39,610 nt of DNA from Vicinamibacteria bacterium (GCA_022820675.1 JAJEFC010000135.1:1-39610), one strand, 5' to 3'. Counted from the stretch's first letter, positions 8,384 to 16,938 are shown. Notes: a model not told the origin generated them from the letters alone. Made by a program: numbers and translations.

Positions 8384-9949
8384 TCAAACGCGCTCGACCT
8401 CGAACGACGCGAGGTTGCGGGTTTCCCGGCTGAACTCCACCGCCACCAGGTGCACGGGCAGACCCCGGCCCCGGTGCTTGTCGGCGTAGCCCTTGCTCTT
8501 CAACTGCGCCATCGCCGCGCCCCCGGCGGCCTGCTCCACCACCTTGAACTCGAACAGGTAAACGACGTCGTCGAGGCGCACCGTCATGTCGACCCGCCCG
8601 CGGCTGTCGCTGTCCTCGACCGTCACGTCGAGGCCCGCCGCGGCGAAGTGGGAGTAGAACACGCTGGCGTAGTAGCCCTCGTAGCGGGCGATGTCGTTGT
8701 TCGTGTGCCACTCGTAGGGGATGCTGGCGAAGAACGCCCGCAACAGCTCCTCCAGGCCCGCGAAGTCGTTGGCCAGCAACAGCCGGCGCAGCCGGTCGCC
8801 CTGCGCCAGCCGGCGCGAGGCCGGCGGCGCGAGGGCGTTCAGCAGGCTTCGGTTCAGGCTCTGCCGTACCTCGCGGTTCGGATAGCCGAGCCGGTACAGG
8901 AGCTCCCCGCCGGTGTCCTCCGCGTCGAGAATGGTCAGGTAGCCGGTCTGGAACAGCAGCGCCTCGGGGGCGATGTCGTCCACGTCGAAGGCCCCCAACA
9001 GATCGTCGCCGGCCCGCATGCCGTCGAGCTCCATCGAGCCGACGCCGCGCGCGAGCAGCGTGTTCACCAGGAACGTGGGCGTGCCGGTCTCGAACCACCA
9101 CGCTCCGAACCGGCGGCGGCGAAACAGCAGCAGGACGTCGAAGGGGTTGTAGACCCTCTCCTCGCCGAGCCAGCCGTAGCCGTTGTACCAGTCGCGGATG
9201 CGGTCGCGGTCGAGGCCCGGCAGCTCCGGTGCGAACACCTCGTCGAGGTCCGCGTCGGTGTAGCCGCAGATGGTCGAGTACTCCGGCTCGAGGGTGATGT
9301 CGACGAGGTTGTTCAGGCCCGAGAACAGGCTGACCTTCGAGAACTTGCTGACCCCCGTGAGCAGGGTGAACTTGATGTGCGCGTCCGCGGACTTGGTGGT
9401 CGAGTACAGCCCGCGCAGGTAGTCTCGGTTCGCCCGGGCCACCTCCGGGTTCTCCAGCGCGTCGAGAATCGGCTTGTCGTACTCGTCGACCAGGACGACC
9501 ACGCGTTGCCCAGTGCGTTCGTGCAGCGCCGTGATGAGATCGCGGAAACGGGCCGGCCCGCTCGTCAGGTCGGAGTGGATGCCCGCTCTTTCGCCGAGGG
9601 CCTGGAGTTGCGCCACCACTTCGTACCGCAGGCCGTCCGGCTCGGTGAAGTGGCCGCTGCTGAAGTCGAGGCGCAGCACGGGATGGCGCACCGACCAGTC
9701 CCAGCCGTCGTGGACGTTCAGACCTTCGAACAGCGCCTCGCTGCCCTCGAACAGCTCCTTCACCGTGTCGAGGAACAGGCTCTTGCCGAAGCGGCGCGGG
9801 CGCGACAGGAAGTAGTGCTTGCCCTCGTCCACGAGGCGGCGGATGAACGCGGTCTTGTCGACGTAGTAGCAGTCGTCCTCGCGAATCTCGCGAAAGTTCT
9901 GGATGCCGGTCGGCAGCTTGCGCCTCGGCCCCTCCCGCTTCGCCGACAT
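8384..9949 (-). CDS. AAA-ATPase-like protein with C-terminal PD-(D/E)XK nuclease-like domain
   Basis: 521 residues from the ATG at 9949 (GAGGAG about 9 bases upstream). The N-terminus GIQNFREIREDDCYYVDKTA with FLSRPRRFGKSLFLDT contains the phosphate-binding loop of the AAA-ATPase-like family (PF09820 type). VVVLVDEYDKPILDAL is Walker B and LLTGVSKFSKVSLFSGLNN the sensor region. Near the C-terminus, GRVDMTVRLDDVVYLFEFKV carries the D...ExK core of the PD-(D/E)XK nuclease domain usual in this family. These genes are multicopy in many Bacteroidetes and some Acidobacteria and are suspected mobile or defence-linked elements. The role is unproved. It is separated by 86 bases from the upstream DUF4143 ATPase on the same strand. 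Confidence 0.85.
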   Translation of the reverse strand: MSAKREGPRRKLPTGIQNFREIREDDCYYVDKTAFIRRLVDEGKHYFLSRPRRFGKSLFLDTVKELFEGSEALFEGLNVHDGWDWSVRHPVLRLDFSSGHFTEPDGLRYEVVAQLQALGERAGIHSDLTSGPARFRDLITALHERTGQRVVVLVDEYDKPILDALENPEVARANRDYLRGLYSTTKSADAHIKFTLLTGVSKFSKVSLFSGLNNLVDITLEPEYSTICGYTDADLDEVFAPELPGLDRDRIRDWYNGYGWLGEERVYNPFDVLLLFRRRRFGAWWFETGTPTFLVNTLLARGVGSMELDGMRAGDDLLGAFDVDDIAPEALLFQTGYLTILDAEDTGGELLYRLGYPNREVRQSLNRSLLNALAPPASRRLAQGDRLRRLLLANDFAGLEELLRAFFASIPYEWHTNNDIARYEGYYASVFYSHFAAAGLDVTVEDSDSRGRVDMTVRLDDVVYLFEFKVVEQAAGGAAMAQLKSKGYADKHRGRGLPVHLVAVEFSRETRNLASFEVERV

Positions 9950-10011
9950 GATGGCCGTCTCCTCGCGCGGCTGCGGGCGTTGCGCCGACGTCGCCGCGAC
10001 CGCTCCCATTC

Positions 10012-10050
10012 TAGCCGGCCCCGGTGCGCGCCGTTCTACGGCGCAGACGC
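10012..10050 (-). repeat. Dispersed repeat, partial copy G
   Basis: Minus-strand reading GGCGTCTGCGCCGTAGAACG matches the left end of the copies at 34110-34220 and 35513-35609. It supplies the stop codon (TAG within GCCGTAG) and last residues (SAP) of the DUF4143 gene. Confidence 0.6.
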
Positions 10051-11223
10051 CTGTGCCGATGGCCGTCCTGCCAGGGCGTCGGCCAGGGCAGCGAGGCCGA
10101 TCGCCTCGATGCCGCCGCCCAAGGGGTAGTGCTCGTCGCGGGAGTGGACGAGAAACGTCCGGTCGGGCTGCAGGTCCTCGCAGGCGATTCGCAGTCCCTT
10201 CTCGACCTTGGGCGCCGAGCTCCGCTTGATCTCGATAGCCCACAGCCGGTTGCCGGGCAGCTCGAGTACCAGGTCGACCTCGACGCCCGTCGCCGTGCGG
10301 TAGAAGCTGGCCTGCGCCCGGTCGGGGGCAGCCCGGATGAGGGTTTCCAGCACGAAGCCCTCCCAGCTCGTGCCGGCGACGGGATGACCCAGCACCGCGT
10401 CCTGGTCGTCGAGCCGCAGCAGCGTGTGCACGAGGCCGCTGTCGCGCACGTAGACCTTGGGCGACTTGACGAGGCGCTTGCGGACGTTGGCGTGGAAGGG
10501 CGGCAGGCGGCGGACCAGGAACAGGTCGGCGAGCAGGTCGACGTAGCGGGCCACGGTCTTGCCGTCGACGGCCAGCGAGCGCGCGAGCTCGGCCAGGTTC
10601 AGCAGGCCGCCCTGGCCGTGCGCGAGCATGGTCCAGAGTCTTCGCAACGTCCCCGCCGGCACGAGTGGCCCCAATTGGGGTACGTCGCGCTCGAGGTAGG
10701 TGCGGATGAACTGCTCGCGCCACTCGGCGCTCTGTCCGTCGTCCTCGGCGAGGAAGCTCGGGGGGAATCCGCCGCGGACCCACAACCGGGAAGCGAGACC
10801 GGCGCCGGTCTCCCGGATGTCCAGGGGAGAGAGCTCGAGATACGCGATGCGCCCGGCCAAGCTCTCGCCCGACTGCCGCAGCAGGTCCGGGGCGGCCGAT
10901 CCGAGCAGCAGGAGCTGACCGGCAGCCTCGCCGGCACGGATCCGTTCGTCGATGAGGACCCGCAACAGCGGGAACAGCCCGGGCGCGCGCTGCACCTCGT
11001 CGATCACCACGAGCCGGCGGCGGAGCGCGCGCAGGTACCCGGCCGCGTCGGCCAGCTTCGCCAGGTCGACGGGGTCCTCCAGATCGAGGTACACGCTGTC
11101 GGCGGCCTCGGCCAGCCGGCGCGCCAGCGTGGTCTTGCCGACCTGCCGCGGCCCGAGCAACGCGACGGCGGGAAACTGCCGAAGACGGGCGGAGACGGTC
11201 GCCTCGAGGGTTCTGGTAATCAC
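10036..11223 (-). CDS. AAA ATPase with DUF4143 domain
   Basis: 395 residues from the GTG at 11223. The N-terminal AAA_14 domain has Walker A GPRQVGKTT (residues 24-32), Walker B RLVVIDEVQRAP and the sensor LLLLGSAAPDLLRQ. TYLERDVPQLG and the winged-helix-like segment GLLNLAELARSLAVDGKTVA lead into the C-terminal DUF4143 domain, which has VYVRDSGLVHTLL, SWEGFVLETLI, ATGVEVDLVLEL and AIEIKRS, a PD-(D/E)XK-like D...ExK core. The family is widespread and strongly accessory. Its function is unknown, with defence or toxin-like roles suspected. The final codons SAP-TAG lie in a dispersed repeat copy, and the start codon lies in a long inverted repeat. Confidence 0.88.
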   Translation of the reverse strand: MITRTLEATVSARLRQFPAVALLGPRQVGKTTLARRLAEAADSVYLDLEDPVDLAKLADAAGYLRALRRRLVVIDEVQRAPGLFPLLRVLIDERIRAGEAAGQLLLLGSAAPDLLRQSGESLAGRIAYLELSPLDIRETGAGLASRLWVRGGFPPSFLAEDDGQSAEWREQFIRTYLERDVPQLGPLVPAGTLRRLWTMLAHGQGGLLNLAELARSLAVDGKTVARYVDLLADLFLVRRLPPFHANVRKRLVKSPKVYVRDSGLVHTLLRLDDQDAVLGHPVAGTSWEGFVLETLIRAAPDRAQASFYRTATGVEVDLVLELPGNRLWAIEIKRSSAPKVEKGLRIACEDLQPDRTFLVHSRDEHYPLGGGIEAIGLAALADALAGRPSAQASAP

Positions 11224-11260
11224 CTTGCAATCCGGGACATGAAGTCCATAATTGCAAGGT
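11222..11260. promoter_or_regulatory. 39-bp nested palindrome over the DUF4143 gene start
   Basis: ACCTTGCAAT (11222-11231) and ATTGCAAGGT (11251-11260) are perfect 10-base arms. Inside lie GGAC (11235-11238) and GTCC (11244-11247), centred on the same base, 11241. The GTG start (11223-11221) is partly inside the left arm. It could be an operator or, in the transcript, a hairpin that hides the start codon. Confidence 0.6.
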
Positions 11261-11293
11261 TATCATGCGTGCAAATCGACCGGGAGGGCCGTT

Positions 11294-11662
11294 TCACGCC
11301 TGGGAGGGGAGCTTGGGCCGCTCGGTCGGACGACCGCCCTTGCGTCCGTTGCGACGGGCGGCCTCCGCCTTGGCCGCGGTCGTCTTCTTTCCCATCAACG
11401 CTGCCGGTCCCACGAAGCGCAGGCGCTCGCGGCGCGTCCGAGCCCGGGCGTCATGGCGCAGGACGAGCAGGTCGGCATGCGGCTTCACGTCCTGCCCCAG
11501 CGCGGTCAATGCGTCGAGATGGGCGGCAAGCGCGGACCGGATGCCGCGCTTGGCGGCCGCCGAGGTGTCCGCGGCCGCATATACCCCGGGCAGTCCCGCC
11601 ACCCAGGCGGTGAACGTGCCGTTGCTCTCGCGCTCGACGACCACCGGATAGTGTTCGATCAC
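11294..11662 (-). CDS. hicB: HicB-family antitoxin
   Basis: 122 residues from the GTG at 11662, which overlaps the hicA stop (GTGA). The N-terminal VIEHYPVVVERESNGTFTAW with VAGLPGVYAAADTSAAAKRG is the partially degenerate RNase-H fold of HicB (P-G-V-A-D pattern, then a helix). The C-terminal tail KKTTAAKAEAARRNGRKGGR is the Lys/Arg-rich ARRNGRKGGRP motif seen in one HicB subgroup. It should neutralise HicA and bind the operon promoter. HicA upstream is frameshifted, so HicB may now be a free antitoxin. Confidence 0.82.
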   Translation of the reverse strand: MIEHYPVVVERESNGTFTAWVAGLPGVYAAADTSAAAKRGIRSALAAHLDALTALGQDVKPHADLLVLRHDARARTRRERLRFVGPAALMGKKTTAAKAEAARRNGRKGGRPTERPKLPSQA

Positions 11663-11845
11663 AGCCCCGCCTCCTTCATGATGCGGTGCGCCAGTCCGGT
11701 GCCCACTTCCTTGCTGGTGTGCACGGAGACGGTGACCCACCCTCTTCGTCTCCGGGTGCACGAGCTGTCGGTGACTGCCCTTGCCGGTTCGTCGGTCCAC
11801 GAAGCCGGCCGCCCGCAGCCGGCGAATCCGCTCGCCCCAGGTCAC
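11659..11845 (-). pseudogene. hicA: HicA-like toxin with a one-base frameshift
   Basis: The GTG at 11845 starts TWGERIRRLRAAGFVDRRTG and KGSHRQLVHPETKRV, the N-terminal two-thirds of a HicA double-stranded-RNA-binding-fold mRNA interferase, including the catalytic His in GKGSHRQ. After KRV the frame changes by one base: the next frame reads VTVSVHTSKEVGTGLAHRIM and KEAGL and stops exactly at the hicB overlap. Removing one G from the GGG at 11736-11738 gives a continuous 61-residue HicA. The segment is 187 bases, one more than a multiple of three. Confidence 0.75.
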
Positions 11846-11996
11846 CGAGCATGTAACCCAACGTTTGGTTCGGCGGCGGAGAGGCGCCGTCGTGTCCCGT
11901 CAAGGCGTCCCGAACGCGACGAGCTCCTGGCTGCCGCCGGGGGTCCGCCCGAGGGTCCGTGCCCTCGAGCGGGGACGGCCGCCCGTCGGTTGCCGA

Positions 11997-12944
11997 TCAG
12001 CGCCCTTCGTAGATGAGCCCGACGATCTGTTCCACCCGGCCCGCCGGGGCCTGGAAGTCGCTGTACTCCTCGGGCACCGAGTACGCGGCCACCGTCTCCT
12101 CCACGCTCTGCCCGGCCGCCGCCCCGGCCTGGGCGCGGGTCAGCAGGTCGTCGTAGAACGCCGCGTAGTCGACCAGATCGTCCCAGGTCAGGGGGTCGTC
12201 GTTGTGGCCGGGGATGATGGTGTCGACGTCCTCGATGGCGTCGACGGCGTTCTGCAGGGTCTGGCCGAACTCGGTGGCGCTGCCGTTGGTGTTGTCGGCG
12301 TCGATGAACGGCAGCCCCTTGCGCGCCATCATGTCGCCGGTGTGCATGGCCCGGGCCTCGCGGAACACCACCCAGGTGTCGCCGTCGGTGTGGCCCCGCC
12401 CGAAGTAGTAGAGGTCGATCTGGTCCGCCCCGCTGAAGAGCGACGTCCGGGTGGCGAAGGTGATCCTCGGCAGGAACCGCGCGTCGTCGCCGGTGAACGC
12501 CTCGCAGTTCTTGATCGACCCGCCCTGGTACCCGGCGCCGTCGTCGCAGTCGGTGCTCGCCATGTGCCCCGCGGTGTTCTCGTGCACCACGAAGTCGACG
12601 GTGTCGGAAAACTCGGTGTTGGCGCCGCTGTGGTCCCAGTGGGTGTGGGTGTTGATGATCGTCGTCACCGGGTTGTCGGTGATGCGCGCCACCTCGGCCA
12701 GGATGTCCTCGCCGTAGCCGCGGATCTTGGTGTCGACCAGGGTCACCCCCGACGCGGTCACGAACACCGCGGTGTTCCCGCCGGTGCGCATGCCCTGCTC
12801 GGCCGGATCCGACGTCAGTACGTAGAGGTTGTCCGCGATCTCCAGGGTGCGGATGCCGAAGCGCTCCTGCCGCGCCTCGTTGGCGGCGACGACGGCCGTC
12901 ACGCCGGCCAGCGTCAGCATCGCCAGGCAAGTCGTGCGTCTCAT
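11997..12944 (-). CDS. Exported metallo-beta-lactamase-fold hydrolase
   Basis: 315 residues from the ATG at 12944, with GGAGGT 7 bases upstream. The signal peptide TCLAMLTLAGVTAVVAANEA suggests periplasmic export. Metal-binding motifs: THTHWDHSGAN (HxHxDH), the HTDGDTW region, MHTGDMMA (Asp ligand) and IIPGHNDDP (His ligand). The layout resembles the SoxH/quinoprotein-relay and cyclase-like MBL subgroup rather than true beta-lactamases. CDDGAGYQGGSIKNCEAFTG could form a disulfide loop. The substrate is unknown. It is transcribed away from the serine hydrolase gene at 13492, leaving a 547-base divergent region. Confidence 0.85.
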   Translation of the reverse strand: MRRTTCLAMLTLAGVTAVVAANEARQERFGIRTLEIADNLYVLTSDPAEQGMRTGGNTAVFVTASGVTLVDTKIRGYGEDILAEVARITDNPVTTIINTHTHWDHSGANTEFSDTVDFVVHENTAGHMASTDCDDGAGYQGGSIKNCEAFTGDDARFLPRITFATRTSLFSGADQIDLYYFGRGHTDGDTWVVFREARAMHTGDMMARKGLPFIDADNTNGSATEFGQTLQNAVDAIEDVDTIIPGHNDDPLTWDDLVDYAAFYDDLLTRAQAGAAAGQSVEETVAAYSVPEEYSDFQAPAGRVEQIVGLIYEGR

Positions 12945-13227
12945 GGTGTGGACCTCCACAGCCCGTGGGGAGTCCCGCGTCGCGCGCGCCCGGATGGCGC
13001 CGGCGAACGCCGAAGCGCCCGGCTGCCAACCCGTGACGAGATGGCATGCGGCCGGGCTGCGGTCGGCGGACAACGACCGTCAGCCGGGATGCGCGCCCGC
13101 CCGACGCGGCGCGGACTCTTGCCTCGGGCCGTTCAGGGACCGGCCGCGCCCGGTTCGGCTTCTCCGCAGCCGGCGCTTCCGGCCGTTCACGTTCCCTCGA
13201 CGGCGCCCCCCGCGGGCGCCCCTGCTG

Positions 13228-13247
13228 CCGATTCTATTGCGAATCGG
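13228..13247. promoter_or_regulatory. Perfect 7-bp inverted repeat, candidate operator
   Basis: CCGATTC (13228-13234) and GAATCGG (13241-13247) flank a 6-base spacer in the divergent region, 48 bases upstream of the TTGACG element. A regulator site is plausible; no regulator gene is adjacent. Confidence 0.35.
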
Positions 13248-13294
13248 GGCCGGCGACGATAGACCCGTCATGCGGAACGCACCCCCCGCTGCCG

Positions 13295-13325
13295 TTGACG
13301 GCATCGGCTTCGTCGGTGGTAGGAT
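13295..13325 (+). promoter_or_regulatory. Possible sigma-70-like promoter for the serine hydrolase gene
   Basis: TTGACG and TAGGAT separated by 19 bases, 167 bases before the chosen start. The -35 element is close to consensus, but the spacer is longer than usual. Confidence 0.3.
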
Positions 13326-13491
13326 GGCTGCCGTTCGCTTCGGACGGCGGTCTCGTGACGGCGCGGGCCCCTCGTCTTCCCTTGCCGGGTCGGACGGCGG
13401 AGGGGCGGAGCGCGCGCCGGGAGCGGGGACCCCGGCCGAGGCGCGGCACGGGCTGCCGGCGCGGCGCGGCCGGCGAGACGGGTTGAGCTTC

Positions 13492-14562
13492 ATGCACCAC
13501 GGGCGAGGCCGATTGCGGCGACTCCGTCGGTACGCTGCCGCCTGCGCGGCGGCCATCGCCGGTCTGGCCCTGCTCGGCCCGACCCGCGCCGGAAGCGGCG
13601 GCGGCGTCGAGCCCGATGCGGCGTTCGAGCCGGTCCTGTCGCAGGTCGCCGAGCTGCCGCGCATGCGGTCGCTGCTCGTCTCGGTGGGCGGCTCGCTGCT
13701 CGTCGAGGAGTACTTCAACGGTGCGCGGCCGAACCGCGCCGCCAACATGAAGTCCGCCTCGAAGAGCATCATCTCGCTGCTCGTCGGCATCGCCGTCGAC
13801 CGCGGGCACCTCGCCGTCGACGACACCGTCGATCGCTTCTTCCCCGACCTCGTCGACGACCCCGCGAAGCGCGGCATCACCGTCGAGGACCTGCTGACCA
13901 TGCGGTCGGGCCTCGAGACCACCAGCAACCGCAACTACGGCCGCTGGGTGGCGAGCCGTCACTGGGTCCGCCACGTGCTGACCCGGCCCCTGGTGGCCGA
14001 GCCGGGCACCCGGATGATCTACAGCACCGGCAACACCCACCTGCTGTCGGCCATCGTCGCCGAGGCGTCCGGCATGAGCACCTGGCGCTTCGCCCAGCGC
14101 CACCTGGGCGAGCCGATGGGCATCTCGGTGCCCCGGTGGACCACCGATCCGCAGGGCGTGTACTTCGGCGGGAACGAGATGTCGATGCTGCCGCGCGACA
14201 TGCTCGCCATCGGCGAGATGTACCTCGAGTGCGGGCGCGTCGGCACGCGGCAGATCGTCTCGGAGGACTGGGTGCACACGTCGATAGTCGCCCACGCGAC
14301 GAGGACCCGCAGCCCGGACCGCGCCTACGGCTACGGCTGGTGGGTGCGGGAGCTGGCCGGCTACGACGCCTTCTACGCCTGGGGCTACGGCGGGCAGTTC
14401 ATCTACGTGGTGCCCGCCCTGCGGCTGGTCACGGTGATGACCTCGTCGCCCAGCCCCGGGAGGACGCTGCGCGAGCACCGGCGGTCGCTGTACAGCCTGA
14501 TGGAGGACGAGATAGTGCCGGCCGTCGCGGGCCGCCGCCGCTCCGCGGCAGCCGCCGGGTAG
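13492..14562 (+). CDS. Exported serine hydrolase, class C beta-lactamase / CubicO-like
   Basis: 356 residues from the ATG at 13492, which begins an Arg-rich n-region and hydrophobic signal (YAAACAAAIAGLALLG) ending near TRAGSG. The penicillin-binding-type fold is shown by S88-A-S-K91 (SxxK nucleophile and lysine), the Tyr loop Y177-S-T followed by GNTHLLSAI, and GYGGQF in place of the usual KTG triad. YSTGNTHLLSAI is characteristic of CubicO or 6-aminohexanoate-hydrolase-like serine hydrolases rather than resistance beta-lactamases. It probably cleaves a small amide or ester in the periplasm. It lies 71 bases before the PQQ dehydrogenase on the same strand. No strong ribosome site is visible, so a start a few codons upstream (TTG 13483) is possible. 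Confidence 0.82.
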   Translation: MHHGRGRLRRLRRYAAACAAAIAGLALLGPTRAGSGGGVEPDAAFEPVLSQVAELPRMRSLLVSVGGSLLVEEYFNGARPNRAANMKSASKSIISLLVGIAVDRGHLAVDDTVDRFFPDLVDDPAKRGITVEDLLTMRSGLETTSNRNYGRWVASRHWVRHVLTRPLVAEPGTRMIYSTGNTHLLSAIVAEASGMSTWRFAQRHLGEPMGISVPRWTTDPQGVYFGGNEMSMLPRDMLAIGEMYLECGRVGTRQIVSEDWVHTSIVAHATRTRSPDRAYGYGWWVRELAGYDAFYAWGYGGQFIYVVPALRLVTVMTSSPSPGRTLREHRRSLYSLMEDEIVPAVAGRRRSAAAAG

Positions 14563-14633
14563 CGCTGGACGAAGGCGCCGAGTTCTCGGAATGGGATCGT
14601 GAACCGCTGGTCGACTGGCTGAGGAGGTCGATG

Positions 14634-16610
14634 ATGGATGCATGCATGCGCGGCGCGCTGGTCGCCGCGATCGCGGCGCTCGCTCTCGGGGGCCTCGCGC
14701 CGCTCGCGTCGGGACAGACCGGGGCCGGCGCCCAGGGCGGCGAGTGGCGCCACTACGGCGGCGACGAGGCGAACACCCGCTACTCGCCGCTCGACCAGAT
14801 CGACGGGGACAACTTCGAGGAGCTCGAGCTGGTGTGGCGGCTCAAGACCGACAACTTCGGCCCCGAGCCCGAGTACAACTTCCAGTCGACGCCGCTGATG
14901 GTGGGCGGGGTCATCTACACCACCGCGGGCACCCGCCGCGCGGTGGTCGCGGCCGACGCGGCCACCGGCGAGTATCTGTGGATGCACCGGCTCGACGAGG
15001 GCGAGCGGGCCGAGGTGGCGCCGCGCCGCCGGTCGGGGCGCGGGCTCTCCTACCGGGACGACGGCGGCGACGGGCAGATCATCTACGTCACTCCCGGCTA
15101 CCGGATGGTTGCGCTGAACGCGGCGACGGGGCAGCGCATCGCGGGCTTCGGCGAGGACGGCATCGTCGACCTGATGCAGAACATGGACCAGGAGATCGAC
15201 CCCCTGGGCGGCTCCATCGGCCTGCACTCGACGCCGCTGGTGGCCGGCGACACCATCGTCATCGGGGCCGCCCACGTGCCCGGCAGCGCCCCGGTGTCGA
15301 TGCGCAACACCAAGGGCTACGTCCGCGGGTTCGACGCCGACACCGGCGAGCGGAAGTGGATCTTCCACACCCTGCCGGGGGCCGACGAGTTCGGCACCGA
15401 CACGTGGCTGAACGACTCGTGGCGCTACACCGGCAACACCGGCGTCTGGGGGCAGACCAGCGTCGACCTCGAGCTGGGCATCGTGTACCTGGCGACGGAG
15501 ATGCCCACCAACGACTACTACGGGGGGCACCGCCACGGCGACAACCTGTTCTCGGACAGCATAGTGGCGGTGGACCTGGAGACCGGCGACCGGCTGTGGC
15601 ACTTCCAGGCCATCCACCACGACGTGTGGGACTGGGACTTCCCGTGCGCGCCGATCCTGGCCGACGTGGTCATCGACGGGGTCGAGCGGAAGATCGTGGC
15701 CCAGCCCAGCAAGCAGGCGTGGCTCTACGTGCTGGACCGGGAGACGGGCGAGCCGATATGGCCGATCGAGGAGCGGCCGATGGAGCAGTCCGACGTGCCG
15801 GGCGAGCTGCTCGCCGCGACGCAGCCGTTCCCGACGCGCCCCGCCCCCTACGACCGTCAGGGCGTGGGGGTGGAGGACCTCATCGACTTCACGCCCGAGC
15901 TGCACGCCGAGGCGCTGGCGCGGGTGGCCAACTTCCGGATGGGCCCGATCTTCACGCCGCCGGTGGTCGCAGATCCCGACGGGCCGTACGGGACGCTCAT
16001 GCTGCCGTCGGCCGGGGGCGGCACCAACTGGCCGGGCGGATCCCTCGACCCGGAGACCGACATCTTCTACGGCTACTCGTTCACCACCGTGACCTCGCTC
16101 GGGCTCGTCAACGATCCCGAACGGTCGGACATGGACTTCATCCGCGGCAACCCGGCCGGGGTCGCGCCGCGCGACCGCGCCCTGACCATCCGCGGGCTGC
16201 CCCTCATCAAGCCGCCGTGGGGGCGCATCACCGCCATCGACCTGAAGACCGGCGACCACCTGTGGCAGATACCGCACGGCGAGACGCCCGACAACGTCCG
16301 CAACCACCCGGACCTCGAGGGGGTCGAGATCCCGCGCACCGGCCGCGTCGGCCGGGTCGGCACCCTCATCACCAAGACGCTGGTCATCGCGGGCGAGCCG
16401 GGGACGTTCACCACGCCGTCGGGCGAGGTGGGGGCGATGCTGCGGGCCTACGACAAGGCGACCGGCGAAGAGGTCGGCGAGGTCCTGATGCCGGCCGGGG
16501 TGTCGGGGTCGCCGATGACCTACATGCACGACGGGGCGCAGTACATCGTCGTCGCCGTCAGCGGCGGCGGCCAGGCCGGCGAGCTGCTGGCGTACCGGCT
16601 GCTGGACTGA
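14634..16610 (+). CDS. Periplasmic PQQ-dependent dehydrogenase
   Basis: 658 residues. GAGGAGG at 14621-14627 is 6 bases before the ATG at 14634 (another ATG at 14631 is too close). The signal peptide AALALGGLAPLASGQTGA directs export. The mature enzyme has the quinoprotein propeller: EWRHYGGDEANTRYSPLDQI at the start, then VWRLKTDNFG, NFQSTPLMVGGVIY, AADAATGEYLW, GADEFGTDTWLNDSW, NTGVWGQTSVDLELGIVY, WHFQAIHHDVWDWDFPCAPI and TAIDLKTGDHLWQIP. The HHDVWDWD segment and the GGxxWxG-like GGTNWPGGSLD are hallmarks of the membrane-glucose-dehydrogenase-like PQQ family, which oxidises an alcohol or sugar in the periplasm and passes electrons to the respiratory chain. No haem CxxCH motif or transmembrane domain is present. 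The substrate is unknown. Confidence 0.9.
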   Translation: MDACMRGALVAAIAALALGGLAPLASGQTGAGAQGGEWRHYGGDEANTRYSPLDQIDGDNFEELELVWRLKTDNFGPEPEYNFQSTPLMVGGVIYTTAGTRRAVVAADAATGEYLWMHRLDEGERAEVAPRRRSGRGLSYRDDGGDGQIIYVTPGYRMVALNAATGQRIAGFGEDGIVDLMQNMDQEIDPLGGSIGLHSTPLVAGDTIVIGAAHVPGSAPVSMRNTKGYVRGFDADTGERKWIFHTLPGADEFGTDTWLNDSWRYTGNTGVWGQTSVDLELGIVYLATEMPTNDYYGGHRHGDNLFSDSIVAVDLETGDRLWHFQAIHHDVWDWDFPCAPILADVVIDGVERKIVAQPSKQAWLYVLDRETGEPIWPIEERPMEQSDVPGELLAATQPFPTRPAPYDRQGVGVEDLIDFTPELHAEALARVANFRMGPIFTPPVVADPDGPYGTLMLPSAGGGTNWPGGSLDPETDIFYGYSFTTVTSLGLVNDPERSDMDFIRGNPAGVAPRDRALTIRGLPLIKPPWGRITAIDLKTGDHLWQIPHGETPDNVRNHPDLEGVEIPRTGRVGRVGTLITKTLVIAGEPGTFTTPSGEVGAMLRAYDKATGEEVGEVLMPAGVSGSPMTYMHDGAQYIVVAVSGGGQAGELLAYRLLD

Positions 16611-16633
16611 CGCGTTCACACGCCGACATCGAG

Positions 16634-16877
16634 GTGTTGCGGAGCGCGCCGAGCGGGCCCCGCGCCATCGAGCTGGTGGGGGAGGCCGCCAAGGGTGTTT
16701 CGGAGCGTGCCGAGCGGGCTCGTCCGCGTCTCGTCCAGACCTTGTGGTCTGGCGGGTGTTTCCGAGCGTGCCGAGCGGGCCCGTCCGCGTCTCGTCCAGA
16801 CCTTGTGGTCTGGCGGGTGTTTCCGTGCGCGCCGAGCGGGCCCCGGCCGCAGTGCGGCGGACCGAGTCCGTGTCATG
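16634..16877. repeat. Four-unit tandem repeat, 61-bp period, with hairpins
   Basis: Units start at 16634, 16695, 16756 and 16817, exactly 61 bases apart, each beginning GTGTT and containing GCCGAGCGGG. The two central units are nearly identical; the outer two keep only their first half. Each central unit ends in a perfect hairpin CCAGACC-TTGT-GGTCTGG (16735-16752 and 16796-16813). It follows the PQQ dehydrogenase stop by 24 bases. No U-rich tail follows the hairpins, so it is not a classical intrinsic terminator, though it may stabilise or end the transcript. Confidence 0.8.
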
Positions 16878-16938
16878 CATGAAACGGCGCGGGTTCGGCG
16901 GGCCGGGTCCGGAGACGCGCGGATTCCGCCCGCGCCTC

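Larger units (their letters stand above)
12945..13491. other. Divergent intergenic region
   Basis: 547 bases between the MBL gene (minus) and the serine hydrolase (plus). It holds a perfect inverted repeat, CCGATTC-TATTGC-GAATCGG, at 13228-13247. It also holds a possible plus-strand promoter: TTGACG (13295-13300) and TAGGAT (13320-13325) with a long 19-base spacer. The serine hydrolase frame is open further upstream, but those residues are low-complexity. I see no other gene. Confidence 0.5.

Noticed and set aside
10036-11223. Transposase or IS-associated ATPase
   Set aside because: The domain order and DUF4143 C-terminus are clear; there are no terminal inverted repeats or transposase gene next to it.
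13492-14562. Antibiotic-resistance class C beta-lactamase
   Set aside because: The Tyr loop is YST and the KTG triad is replaced by GGQ, which fits CubicO-like hydrolases rather than AmpC.
16634-16877. CRISPR array
   Set aside because: The whole 61-bp unit is repeated with no unique spacers, and no cas genes are nearby.
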